Positions 23,873 through 31,091 of a stretch of 52,739 bases of DNA are shown here, piece by piece. The DNA is taken from contig JAILEP010000009.1 of NCBI GenBank assembly GCA_024697825.1, positions 1 through 52,739 on the forward strand. The letters are read 5' to 3'. This stretch comes from Acholeplasmatales bacterium (GTDB taxonomy: Bacteria; Bacillota_I; Bacilli_A; Acholeplasmatales; Anaeroplasmataceae). Numbering within the stretch: position 1 is the stretch's first letter; each line of letters opens with the position of its first letter. The position numbers and the translations under genes were made by a program. The notes beneath the pieces are model-generated. The model ran no database searches, was not told the DNA's origin, and worked only from the letters and a program-made list of their open reading frames with translations.

Positions 23873-26437
23873 ATGAGAGAGAACTATCTAAAGAGTTTCT
23901 TTAAGTCTTTCGGTATTATTCCACTAGTAATCGCAGTCTTAGCATTAGTTATGGGTGCGTATGTGGCAATGTATTCTAACGTGGTTACAGAATCACTTAG
24001 TCAGATTGTTACAGGTGCAGTACTAGCAGTAGTTGCTGGTTTTGCAGTAGTGGGTCTATCAGGACTTAAGAAGGAAAAGGTCGGCATTATCGATTTTATC
24101 CGCATTACTGGCTTAATTGCTGGTGCAATCATTGCTGTTATCGTTTTAGTTAAGGGTGGAGATCACACATTATTCTTAATTTTCGGTATCGCAGCTGCAG
24201 TTTTATGTTTAGTTGAAGTTTGTATCCGTTTTGCTAAATGTCAGGGTGGCGATGAATCTACATTCAAGAACTACTTTGGTTCATTAGCTGGTACATTCAA
24301 CCCACTTCTTATTTTAATTGTTGGTGTAGTTTTAGCTATTCTAATTGGCGTATTTGCAAAGGTAAATATCACAGAATCAGTTAGTATCCTTAAGAACTTC
24401 AGCCAGTATAAGTATGCATTCGTTGGTATTGTTATCGCAGTTGTACTTGTATTAGTATTAGTAGGTACTGATAAGGAAACAGAAGTATCAATTCTAGATT
24501 TCTTATTAGCTGTTGGCTTTGTTGCTTCAGCAGTTGCAACTATCGCTACAATTCCTGCTGGTTTAGTTGCTAGCCAGGTTTCATTCATGGTATTAATTGT
24601 TTTAATCGTTTGTTCAGGATGCTTATTATTAAGAGCTATCTTCTATAATAAGGATAAGGCTTATTCAAATCCTGCTCATAAGGTTAGAACTTATTTCAAG
24701 GGTGTTTATGAAACATATGATGTTACATTAGCATTCTGTGCAGCATTACTTACTATTTTCTTAGCAATCTTTGCTTTAGCTGGTCAGTTTGGTGATTCAA
24801 GCTATATTATTAATAGAGTATTTAAGCCATCTGCAGATTCTGCTATGGCACTTGCAATTGTTGCTGTAGTTATCGGTGTTGCTGGTGTTATCTTAACTTT
24901 CGTATTCAGAAAGTTCAAGGATCAGAATCCAGTTAAGACTGACTTAGTATTAGTTGGTTTATTATTCGCATCTGCAGTAGTAGTATTAGGATGTTTATCA
25001 GTAATTCTATTCAGTGAAGCTGATTTCTTCGCTGAAACTGCAAATATTATCTTATTAGCTGTATTTGGTGTAATTTTAGTTTATGCTATCGCACTTCAGG
25101 TTATCAGATTAAAGAACTTCGAGCCAATCAACGCTGTTATCACTGCTGCTCCTAAGAAGGAAGAGCCAGTTGAAGAGCCTGTTGTTGAAGAAGAGCCAGC
25201 TGAAGAGCCTGTTGAGGAAGAAAAGGAAGAAAATAATGATCCATTCGCTTTAACTGAAGAGGATGAAGCATTATTCAATGAATACTATGGTACTCCTGAG
25301 GAAGAGGAAAAGCCTGAAGAGGAAGAAGCTCCTGCTGAAGAGGAAGTAGTTGAAGAAGAAGTTGTAGAAGAAGAACAGCCTGAAGAAGAGGTTGAATATG
25401 TTGAAGAAGTTGCTGAAGAGCCAGCTGCTGAAGAAGTAGTTGAGGAAGCTCCAGTAGAGGAAGCTCCTGCTGAAGAGGCTGAAGAAGAGGCTGAAGAGGA
25501 AGAAGCTGAAGAAGAGGAAGACGAGGATGAAGCTGATGAATTCGCTGAAGAAGGCGAAGAAGACGAACCAGCTGAGCCAGTTGAAGCTCACAAGGAACAG
25601 AACATCGTTGTTCAGGACTTCCAGGTTATTGATGAAAATGGTGAACCTAGAAAGATTAAGAGAAAATTCATCACTAAGATGATGTTCGCTCCTTATGAAA
25701 CTAAGGAATACTATAATGAAATCAAGAATTATTTAACTATGTACCGTGCAAAGGGCCGTCAGTCTGCTAGATGTGAGTCTTTCAGATACAAGGGCTTAGT
25801 TGCTAAGGTTGCTTTAGGTGGAAAGGCTGTTAAGGTATTCTTAGCTATCGATCCATCATTCATTGAAGAAAATCCTAAGTATCATTTAAAGGATGTATCA
25901 GAGAAGAAGCAGTATGCTGAAGTACCAGTAATGATTAAGGTTAGATCTCAGCGTGCATTAAAGTACTTCAAGGAATTAGTTGACTATATGTTTGCTAACC
26001 GTGGTGTAAAGCCAAAGAGAAACTTTGAGCCATCTGATTATTTACCAGGATTAATTCCAAATGGTGAAGCTATTCTTGCTACATTAGGTATGTCTACTTA
26101 CTACCTACAGGATACAATGAACGTTAAGGGTATTCCTGATGAAATGCCTGATAATCTTGAAACTTACTTACCTATGATTCCAGGTGAAGAACTTGAGGAA
26201 GAAGAAGTTGAAGCTGTAGTTTACTTAGATACATTATGTAACCATTTCAATGATGGTGATGAAGTAACAATTGATGTATTAAAGTCATTACATGTTGTAA
26301 CTCGTGGTAACGTATTACGTATCAAGGCTCGTGGTACATTAGATCGTAAGCTTATCGTTTACGCTGAGTACTTCGATGAAGACGCATTAAAGATGTTAAT
26401 GTGCACAAATTGTACAGCTGTTAAGGTTGTTAGATAG
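23873..26437 (+). CDS. Large membrane protein with acidic linker and C-terminal L15-like domain
   Basis: 854 residues in three parts. Residues about 15-415 are a run of hydrophobic segments, about twelve membrane helices. Residues about 425-575 are almost only Glu, Pro, Val and Ala, a low-complexity acidic linker. The C-terminal soluble part starts with a domain seen in many gut Firmicutes proteins (around YYNEIKNYLTMYRAKGRQS and VPVMIKVRSQRALKYFKEL). It ends in about 60 residues (ITIDVLKSLHVV-like start, then RIKARGTLDRKLIVYAEYF) that resemble the C-terminal half of ribosomal protein uL15. A ribosomal role is not implied by this. AAAGGAG lies before the ATG. It is a single gene between its own promoter and terminator. 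Function unknown. Confidence 0.7.
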   Translation: MRENYLKSFFKSFGIIPLVIAVLALVMGAYVAMYSNVVTESLSQIVTGAVLAVVAGFAVVGLSGLKKEKVGIIDFIRITGLIAGAIIAVIVLVKGGDHTLFLIFGIAAAVLCLVEVCIRFAKCQGGDESTFKNYFGSLAGTFNPLLILIVGVVLAILIGVFAKVNITESVSILKNFSQYKYAFVGIVIAVVLVLVLVGTDKETEVSILDFLLAVGFVASAVATIATIPAGLVASQVSFMVLIVLIVCSGCLLLRAIFYNKDKAYSNPAHKVRTYFKGVYETYDVTLAFCAALLTIFLAIFALAGQFGDSSYIINRVFKPSADSAMALAIVAVVIGVAGVILTFVFRKFKDQNPVKTDLVLVGLLFASAVVVLGCLSVILFSEADFFAETANIILLAVFGVILVYAIALQVIRLKNFEPINAVITAAPKKEEPVEEPVVEEEPAEEPVEEEKEENNDPFALTEEDEALFNEYYGTPEEEEKPEEEEAPAEEEVVEEEVVEEEQPEEEVEYVEEVAEEPAAEEVVEEAPVEEAPAEEAEEEAEEEEAEEEEDEDEADEFAEEGEEDEPAEPVEAHKEQNIVVQDFQVIDENGEPRKIKRKFITKMMFAPYETKEYYNEIKNYLTMYRAKGRQSARCESFRYKGLVAKVALGGKAVKVFLAIDPSFIEENPKYHLKDVSEKKQYAEVPVMIKVRSQRALKYFKELVDYMFANRGVKPKRNFEPSDYLPGLIPNGEAILATLGMSTYYLQDTMNVKGIPDEMPDNLETYLPMIPGEELEEEEVEAVVYLDTLCNHFNDGDEVTIDVLKSLHVVTRGNVLRIKARGTLDRKLIVYAEYFDEDALKMLMCTNCTAVKVVR

Positions 26438-26451
26438 TTCCAAAAAATATA

Positions 26452-26484
26452 AAGGTCTAAGCGCAAGCTTAGGCCTTATTTTTT
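26452..26484 (+). terminator. Terminator of the 854-residue protein gene
   Basis: Arms AAGGTCTAAGC (26452-26462) and GCTTAGGCCTT (26467-26477), one G-U pair, GCAA tetraloop, then a U-tract. Confidence 0.92.
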
Positions 26485-26520
26485 CGTTTTTAATAAGTAC
26501 AGGTATTTTATCAAGGCAAA

Positions 26521-26542
26521 ATAAAAGACCGCATGAGCGGTC
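26521..26542 (-). terminator. Terminator of the fumA-fumB-malic enzyme operon
   Basis: Arms GACCGC (26527-26532) and GCGGTC (26537-26542), 4-nt loop. A-runs at 26521-26526 give the U-tract on the minus strand; T-runs on the other side make it partly bidirectional. Confidence 0.82.
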
Positions 26543-26552
26543 AATTTTTCTA

Positions 26553-27743
26553 TTACTTAGTGATTTTTGCAACACCAGTTCTAATTGCAGCCTCTGCAAC
26601 TGCTTTACTAACTGCAGGTACAACTCTCTTATCGAATGCACCTGGTACGATGTTATCCTTAGATAATTCCTCATCAGTTACAACATTAGCTAATGCTTCA
26701 GCAGCAGCAATCTTCATTTCTTCATTAATCTTAGATGCTCTTACTGATAAAGCACCCTTGAATAAGCCTGGGAATGCTAATACGTTATTAATCTGGTTAG
26801 GATAATCAGATCTACCAGAACCAACGATATAAGCACCAGCCTCCTTAGCATCATCGTAAGATATTTCAGGTACTGGGTTTGCCATAGCAAATACGATAGC
26901 ACCATCATTCATTGACTTAACCATTTCCTTAGAAACTAGGTTTGGAGCAGATACACCAATGAAGGCATCAGCACCCTTTAAAATAGATGCAAGTGTACCA
27001 TCATGGTTAGCTGGAGTAGAATAAGTACCCTCATCTAATAATTCCTTAATTAGGAAATTATAAGAATCATACTTCTTTATATCGATAACACCTGTGATAT
27101 CAGATGCATAAATAGTACCAATACCAATCTTCTTAAGCATCTTAGCAATCATAGAACCAGCTGCGCCTGTACCAGACATAACAACTGTCATATCAGAAAG
27201 CTTTCTACCAGTAAGTCTTGCGACATTCATAAATGCAGCAGCTACAATAATAGAAGTACCATGCTGATCATCATGGAATACAGGAATGTTCATTTCCTTA
27301 ATTAAACGTCTTTCAATTTCAACACATCTTGGAGCTGAAATATCTTCTAGGTTAATAGCACCTAAAGTTGGCTCAAGAATCTTACAAGTCTTAATAATTT
27401 CTTCAACATCCTGAGTTGCTAAACATAGAGGAATAGAATCAACACCTGCTAATTCCTTCATAAGAATTGACTTACCTTCCATTACTGGAATTGCACCATA
27501 AGGTCCAATATTACCTAAGCCTAATACTGCAGAACCATCAGAGATAACTGCAACCATATTTGACTTTGATGTATATTCATAAGCCTTTTCAGGGTCTGCC
27601 TGAATTTCCTTACAAACATAGGCAACACCTGGAGTATATGCAAGTGATAAATCCTGCTGGTTTTCAACCTTAACCTTAGATCTTACCTCTAGCTTACCAT
27701 TCTTTTCTCTATGCATCTTTAGAGAAGCTTCTTTTAAATCCAT
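26553..27743 (-). CDS. NAD(P)-dependent malic enzyme (oxaloacetate-decarboxylating type)
   Basis: Oxidatively decarboxylates L-malate to pyruvate and CO2. 396 residues, the short bacterial form. The N-terminal malic domain contains [15 protein letters not shown], and the metal site is [14 protein letters not shown]. The NAD-binding domain has [24 protein letters not shown] lies upstream of the ATG at 27743. It follows fumB with a 1-nt gap on the same strand, so fumarate could be converted through malate to pyruvate by products of one operon. Cofactor choice is not certain from sequence. Confidence 0.94.
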   Translation of the reverse strand: MDLKEASLKMHREKNGKLEVRSKVKVENQQDLSLAYTPGVAYVCKEIQADPEKAYEYTSKSNMVAVISDGSAVLGLGNIGPYGAIPVMEGKSILMKELAGVDSIPLCLATQDVEEIIKTCKILEPTLGAINLEDISAPRCVEIERRLIKEMNIPVFHDDQHGTSIIVAAAFMNVARLTGRKLSDMTVVMSGTGAAGSMIAKMLKKIGIGTIYASDITGVIDIKKYDSYNFLIKELLDEGTYSTPANHDGTLASILKGADAFIGVSAPNLVSKEMVKSMNDGAIVFAMANPVPEISYDDAKEAGAYIVGSGRSDYPNQINNVLAFPGLFKGALSVRASKINEEMKIAAAEALANVVTDEELSKDNIVPGAFDKRVVPAVSKAVAEAAIRTGVAKITK

Positions 27744-27744
27744 T

Positions 27745-28275
27745 TTACTTATTCTCCTTATTAAATATATTATTTCCGTAATAATCGATTGCACAGATCA
27801 TTTTGAATCCGTCAACCTCTAATCTCTTAATTGATTCTGGTCCTAAATCGAAGAAGGCAATTTCCTTAGCTGCCTTAACTGATTTAGCAAGAAGTGCACC
27901 ACAGCCTCCTGTAGTAATGAAATATAGGATACCATCCTCAATATATTTCTTAGTACATTCCTCGCTTCTTGGACCCTTACCGATTGTTGCAGTGACACCC
28001 ATACCCTTCATCATGTATGCGAATTTATCCATTCTTGATGAGGTAGTAGGTCCAATTGAACCAACTACATGGCCAGGCTTTGTTGGAGTAGGACCTGCAT
28101 AATAAATAAATGCACCATTAAAATCAACAGGTAGGTCCTCGCCATTTTTAAGCATTTGCTCCATTCTTAAATGAGCAGCATCTCTTGATGTATAAATAAC
28201 ACCAGTTAATTCAACCACATCACCTGCATGAAGAGTTTTAAGCTTTTCAATATCCTTAGGTAGCTCTATTCTCAT
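27745..28275 (-). CDS. Class I fumarate hydratase, beta subunit
   Basis: C-terminal half of a two-subunit class I fumarase/L(+)-tartrate dehydratase family enzyme. 176 residues. Conserved blocks are YAGPTPTKPGHVVGSIGPTTS, the IGKGPRSEEC region and TGGCGALLAKSVK. With the alpha subunit it interconverts fumarate and malate using a [4Fe-4S] cluster. The ATG overlaps the TGA of the alpha subunit (ATGA), so the subunits are translationally coupled, and AAGGTGGTGAT precedes it. L-tartrate dehydratase is the main alternative; the following malic enzyme favours fumarase. Confidence 0.9.
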   Translation of the reverse strand: MRIELPKDIEKLKTLHAGDVVELTGVIYTSRDAAHLRMEQMLKNGEDLPVDFNGAFIYYAGPTPTKPGHVVGSIGPTTSSRMDKFAYMMKGMGVTATIGKGPRSEECTKKYIEDGILYFITTGGCGALLAKSVKAAKEIAFFDLGPESIKRLEVDGFKMICAIDYYGNNIFNKENK

Positions 28276-29108
28276 AGGATCACCACCTTATGACGTGATG
28301 CGTGACACTGAATGTTTACAGCAACAGGAAGTGATGCAATGTGGCATGGATATAGATTAACCTTAACTGCAAGTGCAGTAGTCTTTCCGCCAAGACCCAT
28401 AGGACCAACTCCTGATTTGTTTAGCATCTCATATAATTCCTTTTCAAGCTTGTTAGCATCTGGATCGTCTGATTCATCGTCAATAGGACGAAGAAGAGAT
28501 TCCTTGGCAATTAAAGCGGCCTTTTCAGTATCTCCACCGATACCAACACCTACAACAAGTGGTGGACAAGGACGACCTCCTGCCTCAGTGACAGTTTCAA
28601 GAACAAATTTCTTGATACCATCGATTCCATCTGCTGGGACAAGCATTTTAACTTTAGACATATTCTCAGAGCCTGCACCCTTTGGACAGATTGTAATTTT
28701 TAAATTATCACCCTTAACAAATTTAACATGGATAATACCTGGAGTGTTATCCTTAGTATTTACTCTATTTAAAGGAGATTTAACAACACTCTTTCTTAAA
28801 TATCCTTCAGTATAGCCTTTTGAAATACCCTTGTTAATGGCATCATATAAATCACCGTTGATATGAACATCATATCCAATTTCTACGAAGACAACAGTAA
28901 TACCAGTATCCTGACACATTGGAACATGCTCTCTTGTGGCAAGCTCATCATTTTCAATAATTTGCTGCATTATTTCCTTTGATAAGCCTTCCTCGCGTTC
29001 CATTGCACGTCTAAGACATGATAAAACATCATTTTCGATATATGTAGCTGCTTCAATACATAGTCTAGCTACATTTTCGGTGATTACACTTGGTTCTATA
29101 TTTTTCAT
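28272..29108 (-). CDS. Class I fumarate hydratase, alpha subunit
   Basis: N-terminal, cluster-bearing half of the class I fumarase family, 278 residues. Candidate Fe-S cysteines are in VPMCQDTG, ICPKGAGSEN and the PMGLGGKTTAL region and downstream. These enzymes are oxygen-sensitive, which fits an anaerobic host. CCGAGGTG lies before the ATG. It ends in TGA that overlaps the start of the beta subunit, and this also shows TGA is a stop codon here. A -10 TATAAT on the minus strand (29134 to 29129) sits about 20 nt upstream. Confidence 0.9.
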   Translation of the reverse strand: MKNIEPSVITENVARLCIEAATYIENDVLSCLRRAMEREEGLSKEIMQQIIENDELATREHVPMCQDTGITVVFVEIGYDVHINGDLYDAINKGISKGYTEGYLRKSVVKSPLNRVNTKDNTPGIIHVKFVKGDNLKITICPKGAGSENMSKVKMLVPADGIDGIKKFVLETVTEAGGRPCPPLVVGVGIGGDTEKAALIAKESLLRPIDDESDDPDANKLEKELYEMLNKSGVGPMGLGGKTTALAVKVNLYPCHIASLPVAVNIQCHASRHKVVIL

Positions 29109-29198
29109 ACCCCAAACACCTCGGTGATATTATACTATTAAAAATATTATTTTTAAATAAGAAAAAACCTTTATATTTCATTTTGCTGGTAAAAGCGA

Positions 29199-29204
29199 TA
29201 TAAT
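29199..29204 (+). promoter_or_regulatory. -10 element before cysE
   Basis: TATAAT at 29199-29204 with a modest TTTCAT -35 at 29176-29181, spacing 17. Divergent from the fum operon promoter. Confidence 0.5.
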
Positions 29205-29235
29205 TATGTCATAATAAAAGTATAGAGGTGGCAGT

Positions 29236-30060
29236 ATGGCAACGTATAATGAATGGTTAAATGGTAAGAAGAAGGAATGTGCTACATGCAGTGATAGTAT
29301 TGATATGCTAAATTTAAAGAAGTTTATGCTAAACATCAAGGGCTTATTCTTCCCTGGATATGTAGAAAACTTCTCTAATTTAGAGGACTATCTTGATGAA
29401 AAGAGCACAGCAGTAAAATTAAATTTAAAGGAATTATTGGGTGGAATTGAAAAGCTTACAGGTGAAAAATTAGATAAGAATGGCATCTGCAAGAGCTTCT
29501 TTGAATCATTACCAGAGGTAGATAGACTTATTCAAACTGATATCCAGGCAATGTTTGATGGAGACCCAGCAGCTAAGTCAACAGTAGAAATTATTCTATG
29601 CTACCCAGGCTTTACTGCAATATTCACATATAGAATTGCACATGTATTATATGAATTAAAGGTACCAGTATTACCTAGATTATTAACAGAAAATGCTCAT
29701 AGTAAAACAGGAGTAGATATTAATCCAGGTGCTAAGATTGATGAATATTTCTTCATCGACCATGGTACAGGTATCGTAATTGGTGAAACAACTGAAATTG
29801 GTAAGCATGTGAAATTATATCAGGGAGTAACTCTTGGTGCGTTATCATTATCTAAGGGACATGATTTAATTGATGTTAAGCGTCACCCTACAATTAGAGA
29901 TAATGTAACAATCTATAGTGGTGCATCTATTTTTGGTGGTAATACAGTTATTGGGGAAAATACTACTATTGGATCATCAACATTTATCACAGAGAGTGTT
30001 CCTGCAAATTCAGTAGTAACATTAGCAGGTATCACTCCTAAGAAGCAAAGGGGCGAGTAA
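29236..30060 (+). CDS. cysE: Serine O-acetyltransferase
   Basis: Transfers acetyl from acetyl-CoA to L-serine, the first step of cysteine synthesis. 274 residues: a helical N-terminal domain followed by a left-handed beta-helix of hexapeptide repeats. Catalytic and substrate residues are visible in IDEYFFIDHGTGIVIGETT and in DVKRHPTIRDNV. Bacterial SATs of this EpsC/CysE type have the same order. No cysteine synthase is adjacent; instead an esterase-fold gene starts 1 nt after the stop. AGAGGTGG lies upstream of the ATG. Confidence 0.92.
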   Translation: MATYNEWLNGKKKECATCSDSIDMLNLKKFMLNIKGLFFPGYVENFSNLEDYLDEKSTAVKLNLKELLGGIEKLTGEKLDKNGICKSFFESLPEVDRLIQTDIQAMFDGDPAAKSTVEIILCYPGFTAIFTYRIAHVLYELKVPVLPRLLTENAHSKTGVDINPGAKIDEYFFIDHGTGIVIGETTEIGKHVKLYQGVTLGALSLSKGHDLIDVKRHPTIRDNVTIYSGASIFGGNTVIGENTTIGSSTFITESVPANSVVTLAGITPKKQRGE

Positions 30061-30061
30061 T

Positions 30062-30820
30062 ATGAAGGTAGAATATTACAAGGAATGGAGTAATGTTTAT
30101 CAAAGAGAAATGGAGTACAAGGTTTATGGTCATGCCGGAAAGCCATGTATTGCATTCCCAAGCCAGGATGGTAGATTCTTTGATTATGAGGATAGAGGAA
30201 TCATTGATGCCATGAGCTGGTATATTGAGCAGGGTAGAATTCAGGTATTTTGTGTAGAATCAATGGATAAGGAATCTTATAGTGCTGAATGGAAATTCCA
30301 GGGCGATAGAATTAAGGCTCAGGAGGCTTATTATAATTATATTATTCAGGACGTAGTTCCAAGAGTATATGAAATCAATACCTATGGTAATGGTGGAGGT
30401 GTAGCAACAGGTGTAATGACATTTGGTGTTTCACTTGGTGCCTTCCATGCAGTAAATTTCTTTACTAGAAGACCAGATATCTTTGATACAGTATTAGCTT
30501 TATCAGGTGTTTATAGCTCATATTTCTTTATTAAGGATTATAATGATGAGCTAATGTTCTTAAATTCACCTATTGAATCACTTCAGCATATGAATTATAA
30601 GCATCCTTATGTAGAACTATATAAACGTTCTAGAATTGCTATTTGTGTAGGCCAGGGTAACTGGGAAGAGGAGTGTTATCATTCTACTGAGGAAATGGAT
30701 GTTCAGTTCCATAGATTAGGCATTCCAGCATGGTGTGATTATTGGGGTTATGACAAGCCTCATGACTGGCCAAGCTGGCTTGAACAGGTGCCATATTTTC
30801 TATATCACATCCTTGACTAA
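30062..30820 (+). CDS. Esterase-like alpha/beta hydrolase
   Basis: 252 residues. The nucleophile elbow is FGVSLGAFHA, with Ser124 in GxSxG. An N-terminal family signature is AFPSQDGRFFDYEDRG, and a likely catalytic His lies in DKPHDWPSW near the C-terminus. It resembles the esterase D/COG4947-type family, whose substrates are mostly unknown. The gene begins 1 nt after cysE and uses an AGGGGCGAG site inside its end, so the pair is coupled. A link to O-acetylserine or another acylated amino acid is possible but is inference only. No signal peptide. Confidence 0.82.
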   Translation: MKVEYYKEWSNVYQREMEYKVYGHAGKPCIAFPSQDGRFFDYEDRGIIDAMSWYIEQGRIQVFCVESMDKESYSAEWKFQGDRIKAQEAYYNYIIQDVVPRVYEINTYGNGGGVATGVMTFGVSLGAFHAVNFFTRRPDIFDTVLALSGVYSSYFFIKDYNDELMFLNSPIESLQHMNYKHPYVELYKRSRIAICVGQGNWEEECYHSTEEMDVQFHRLGIPAWCDYWGYDKPHDWPSWLEQVPYFLYHILD

Positions 30821-30842
30821 AGGACTAAATTGAATAAAATTC

Positions 30843-30874
30843 GAGAGGGAATGTAGAATTCTCTCTTTTTATTT
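30843..30874 (+). terminator. Terminator of cysE-esterase
   Basis: GAGAG-GG-AAT (30843-30852) pairs with ATTCTCTC (30858-30865), two-base bulge, then a U-tract. Confidence 0.75.
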
Positions 30875-30881
30875 CGTTTAT

Positions 30882-30897
30882 TTGAAAACGTTTCGAA
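30882..30897 (+). promoter_or_regulatory. cre-like site upstream of potA
   Basis: TTGAAAACGTTTCGAA matches the catabolite-responsive element consensus WTGAAARCGYTTWCWN at about 14 of 16 positions and is near palindromic. It lies about 85-90 nt upstream of the predicted potA start point, a location where CcpA often activates. A LacI-family regulator other than CcpA is the alternative. Confidence 0.55.
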
Positions 30898-30939
30898 TAA
30901 TATTTTAAATAAATAATTTTAAAAAAATTAAATTTTTTA

Positions 30940-30967
30940 TTGTATTTTCGCACAAAAAGTATATAAT
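30940..30967 (+). promoter_or_regulatory. Promoter of potABCD
   Basis: TTGTAT (30940-30945), 16-bp spacer, TATAAT (30962-30967). It gives a leader of about 118 nt. Confidence 0.65.
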
Positions 30968-31000
30968 TTAATCATCAAGTAAAATTGATACAAAATTTGG

Positions 31001-31091
31001 GCGTTAGGAATAACGTGTTACAAGCAAGAAAAATTTTTTGGAAAGGAAAAAATAGAAAAGATATAAGATTTGTCTTTTCGTTCGGTAACGA
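31001..31091 (+). promoter_or_regulatory. Structured potA leader
   Basis: Hairpin CGTTA-GGAA-TAACG (31002-31015) with a GNRA tetraloop; a purine-rich GGAAAGGA at 31040-31047; then a 9-bp hairpin (31055-31063 with 31071-31079, one G-U). A second TAACG at 31086-31090 lies directly before the GTG start and could compete for the same CGTTA. No ribosome site is at normal distance from the start. This suggests control of initiation, but no known RNA class is recognised. Confidence 0.45.

Noticed and set aside
25271-25591. Minus-strand frame rich in Phe, Leu and Ser opposite the acidic linker
   Set aside because: It is the complement of the Glu/Ala/Val-rich coding repeat; no start signal.
28272-28275. 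Mycoplasma-type genetic code (TGA as Trp)
   Set aside because: fumA ends with TGA in an ATGA overlap with fumB, and Trp is encoded by TGG throughout.
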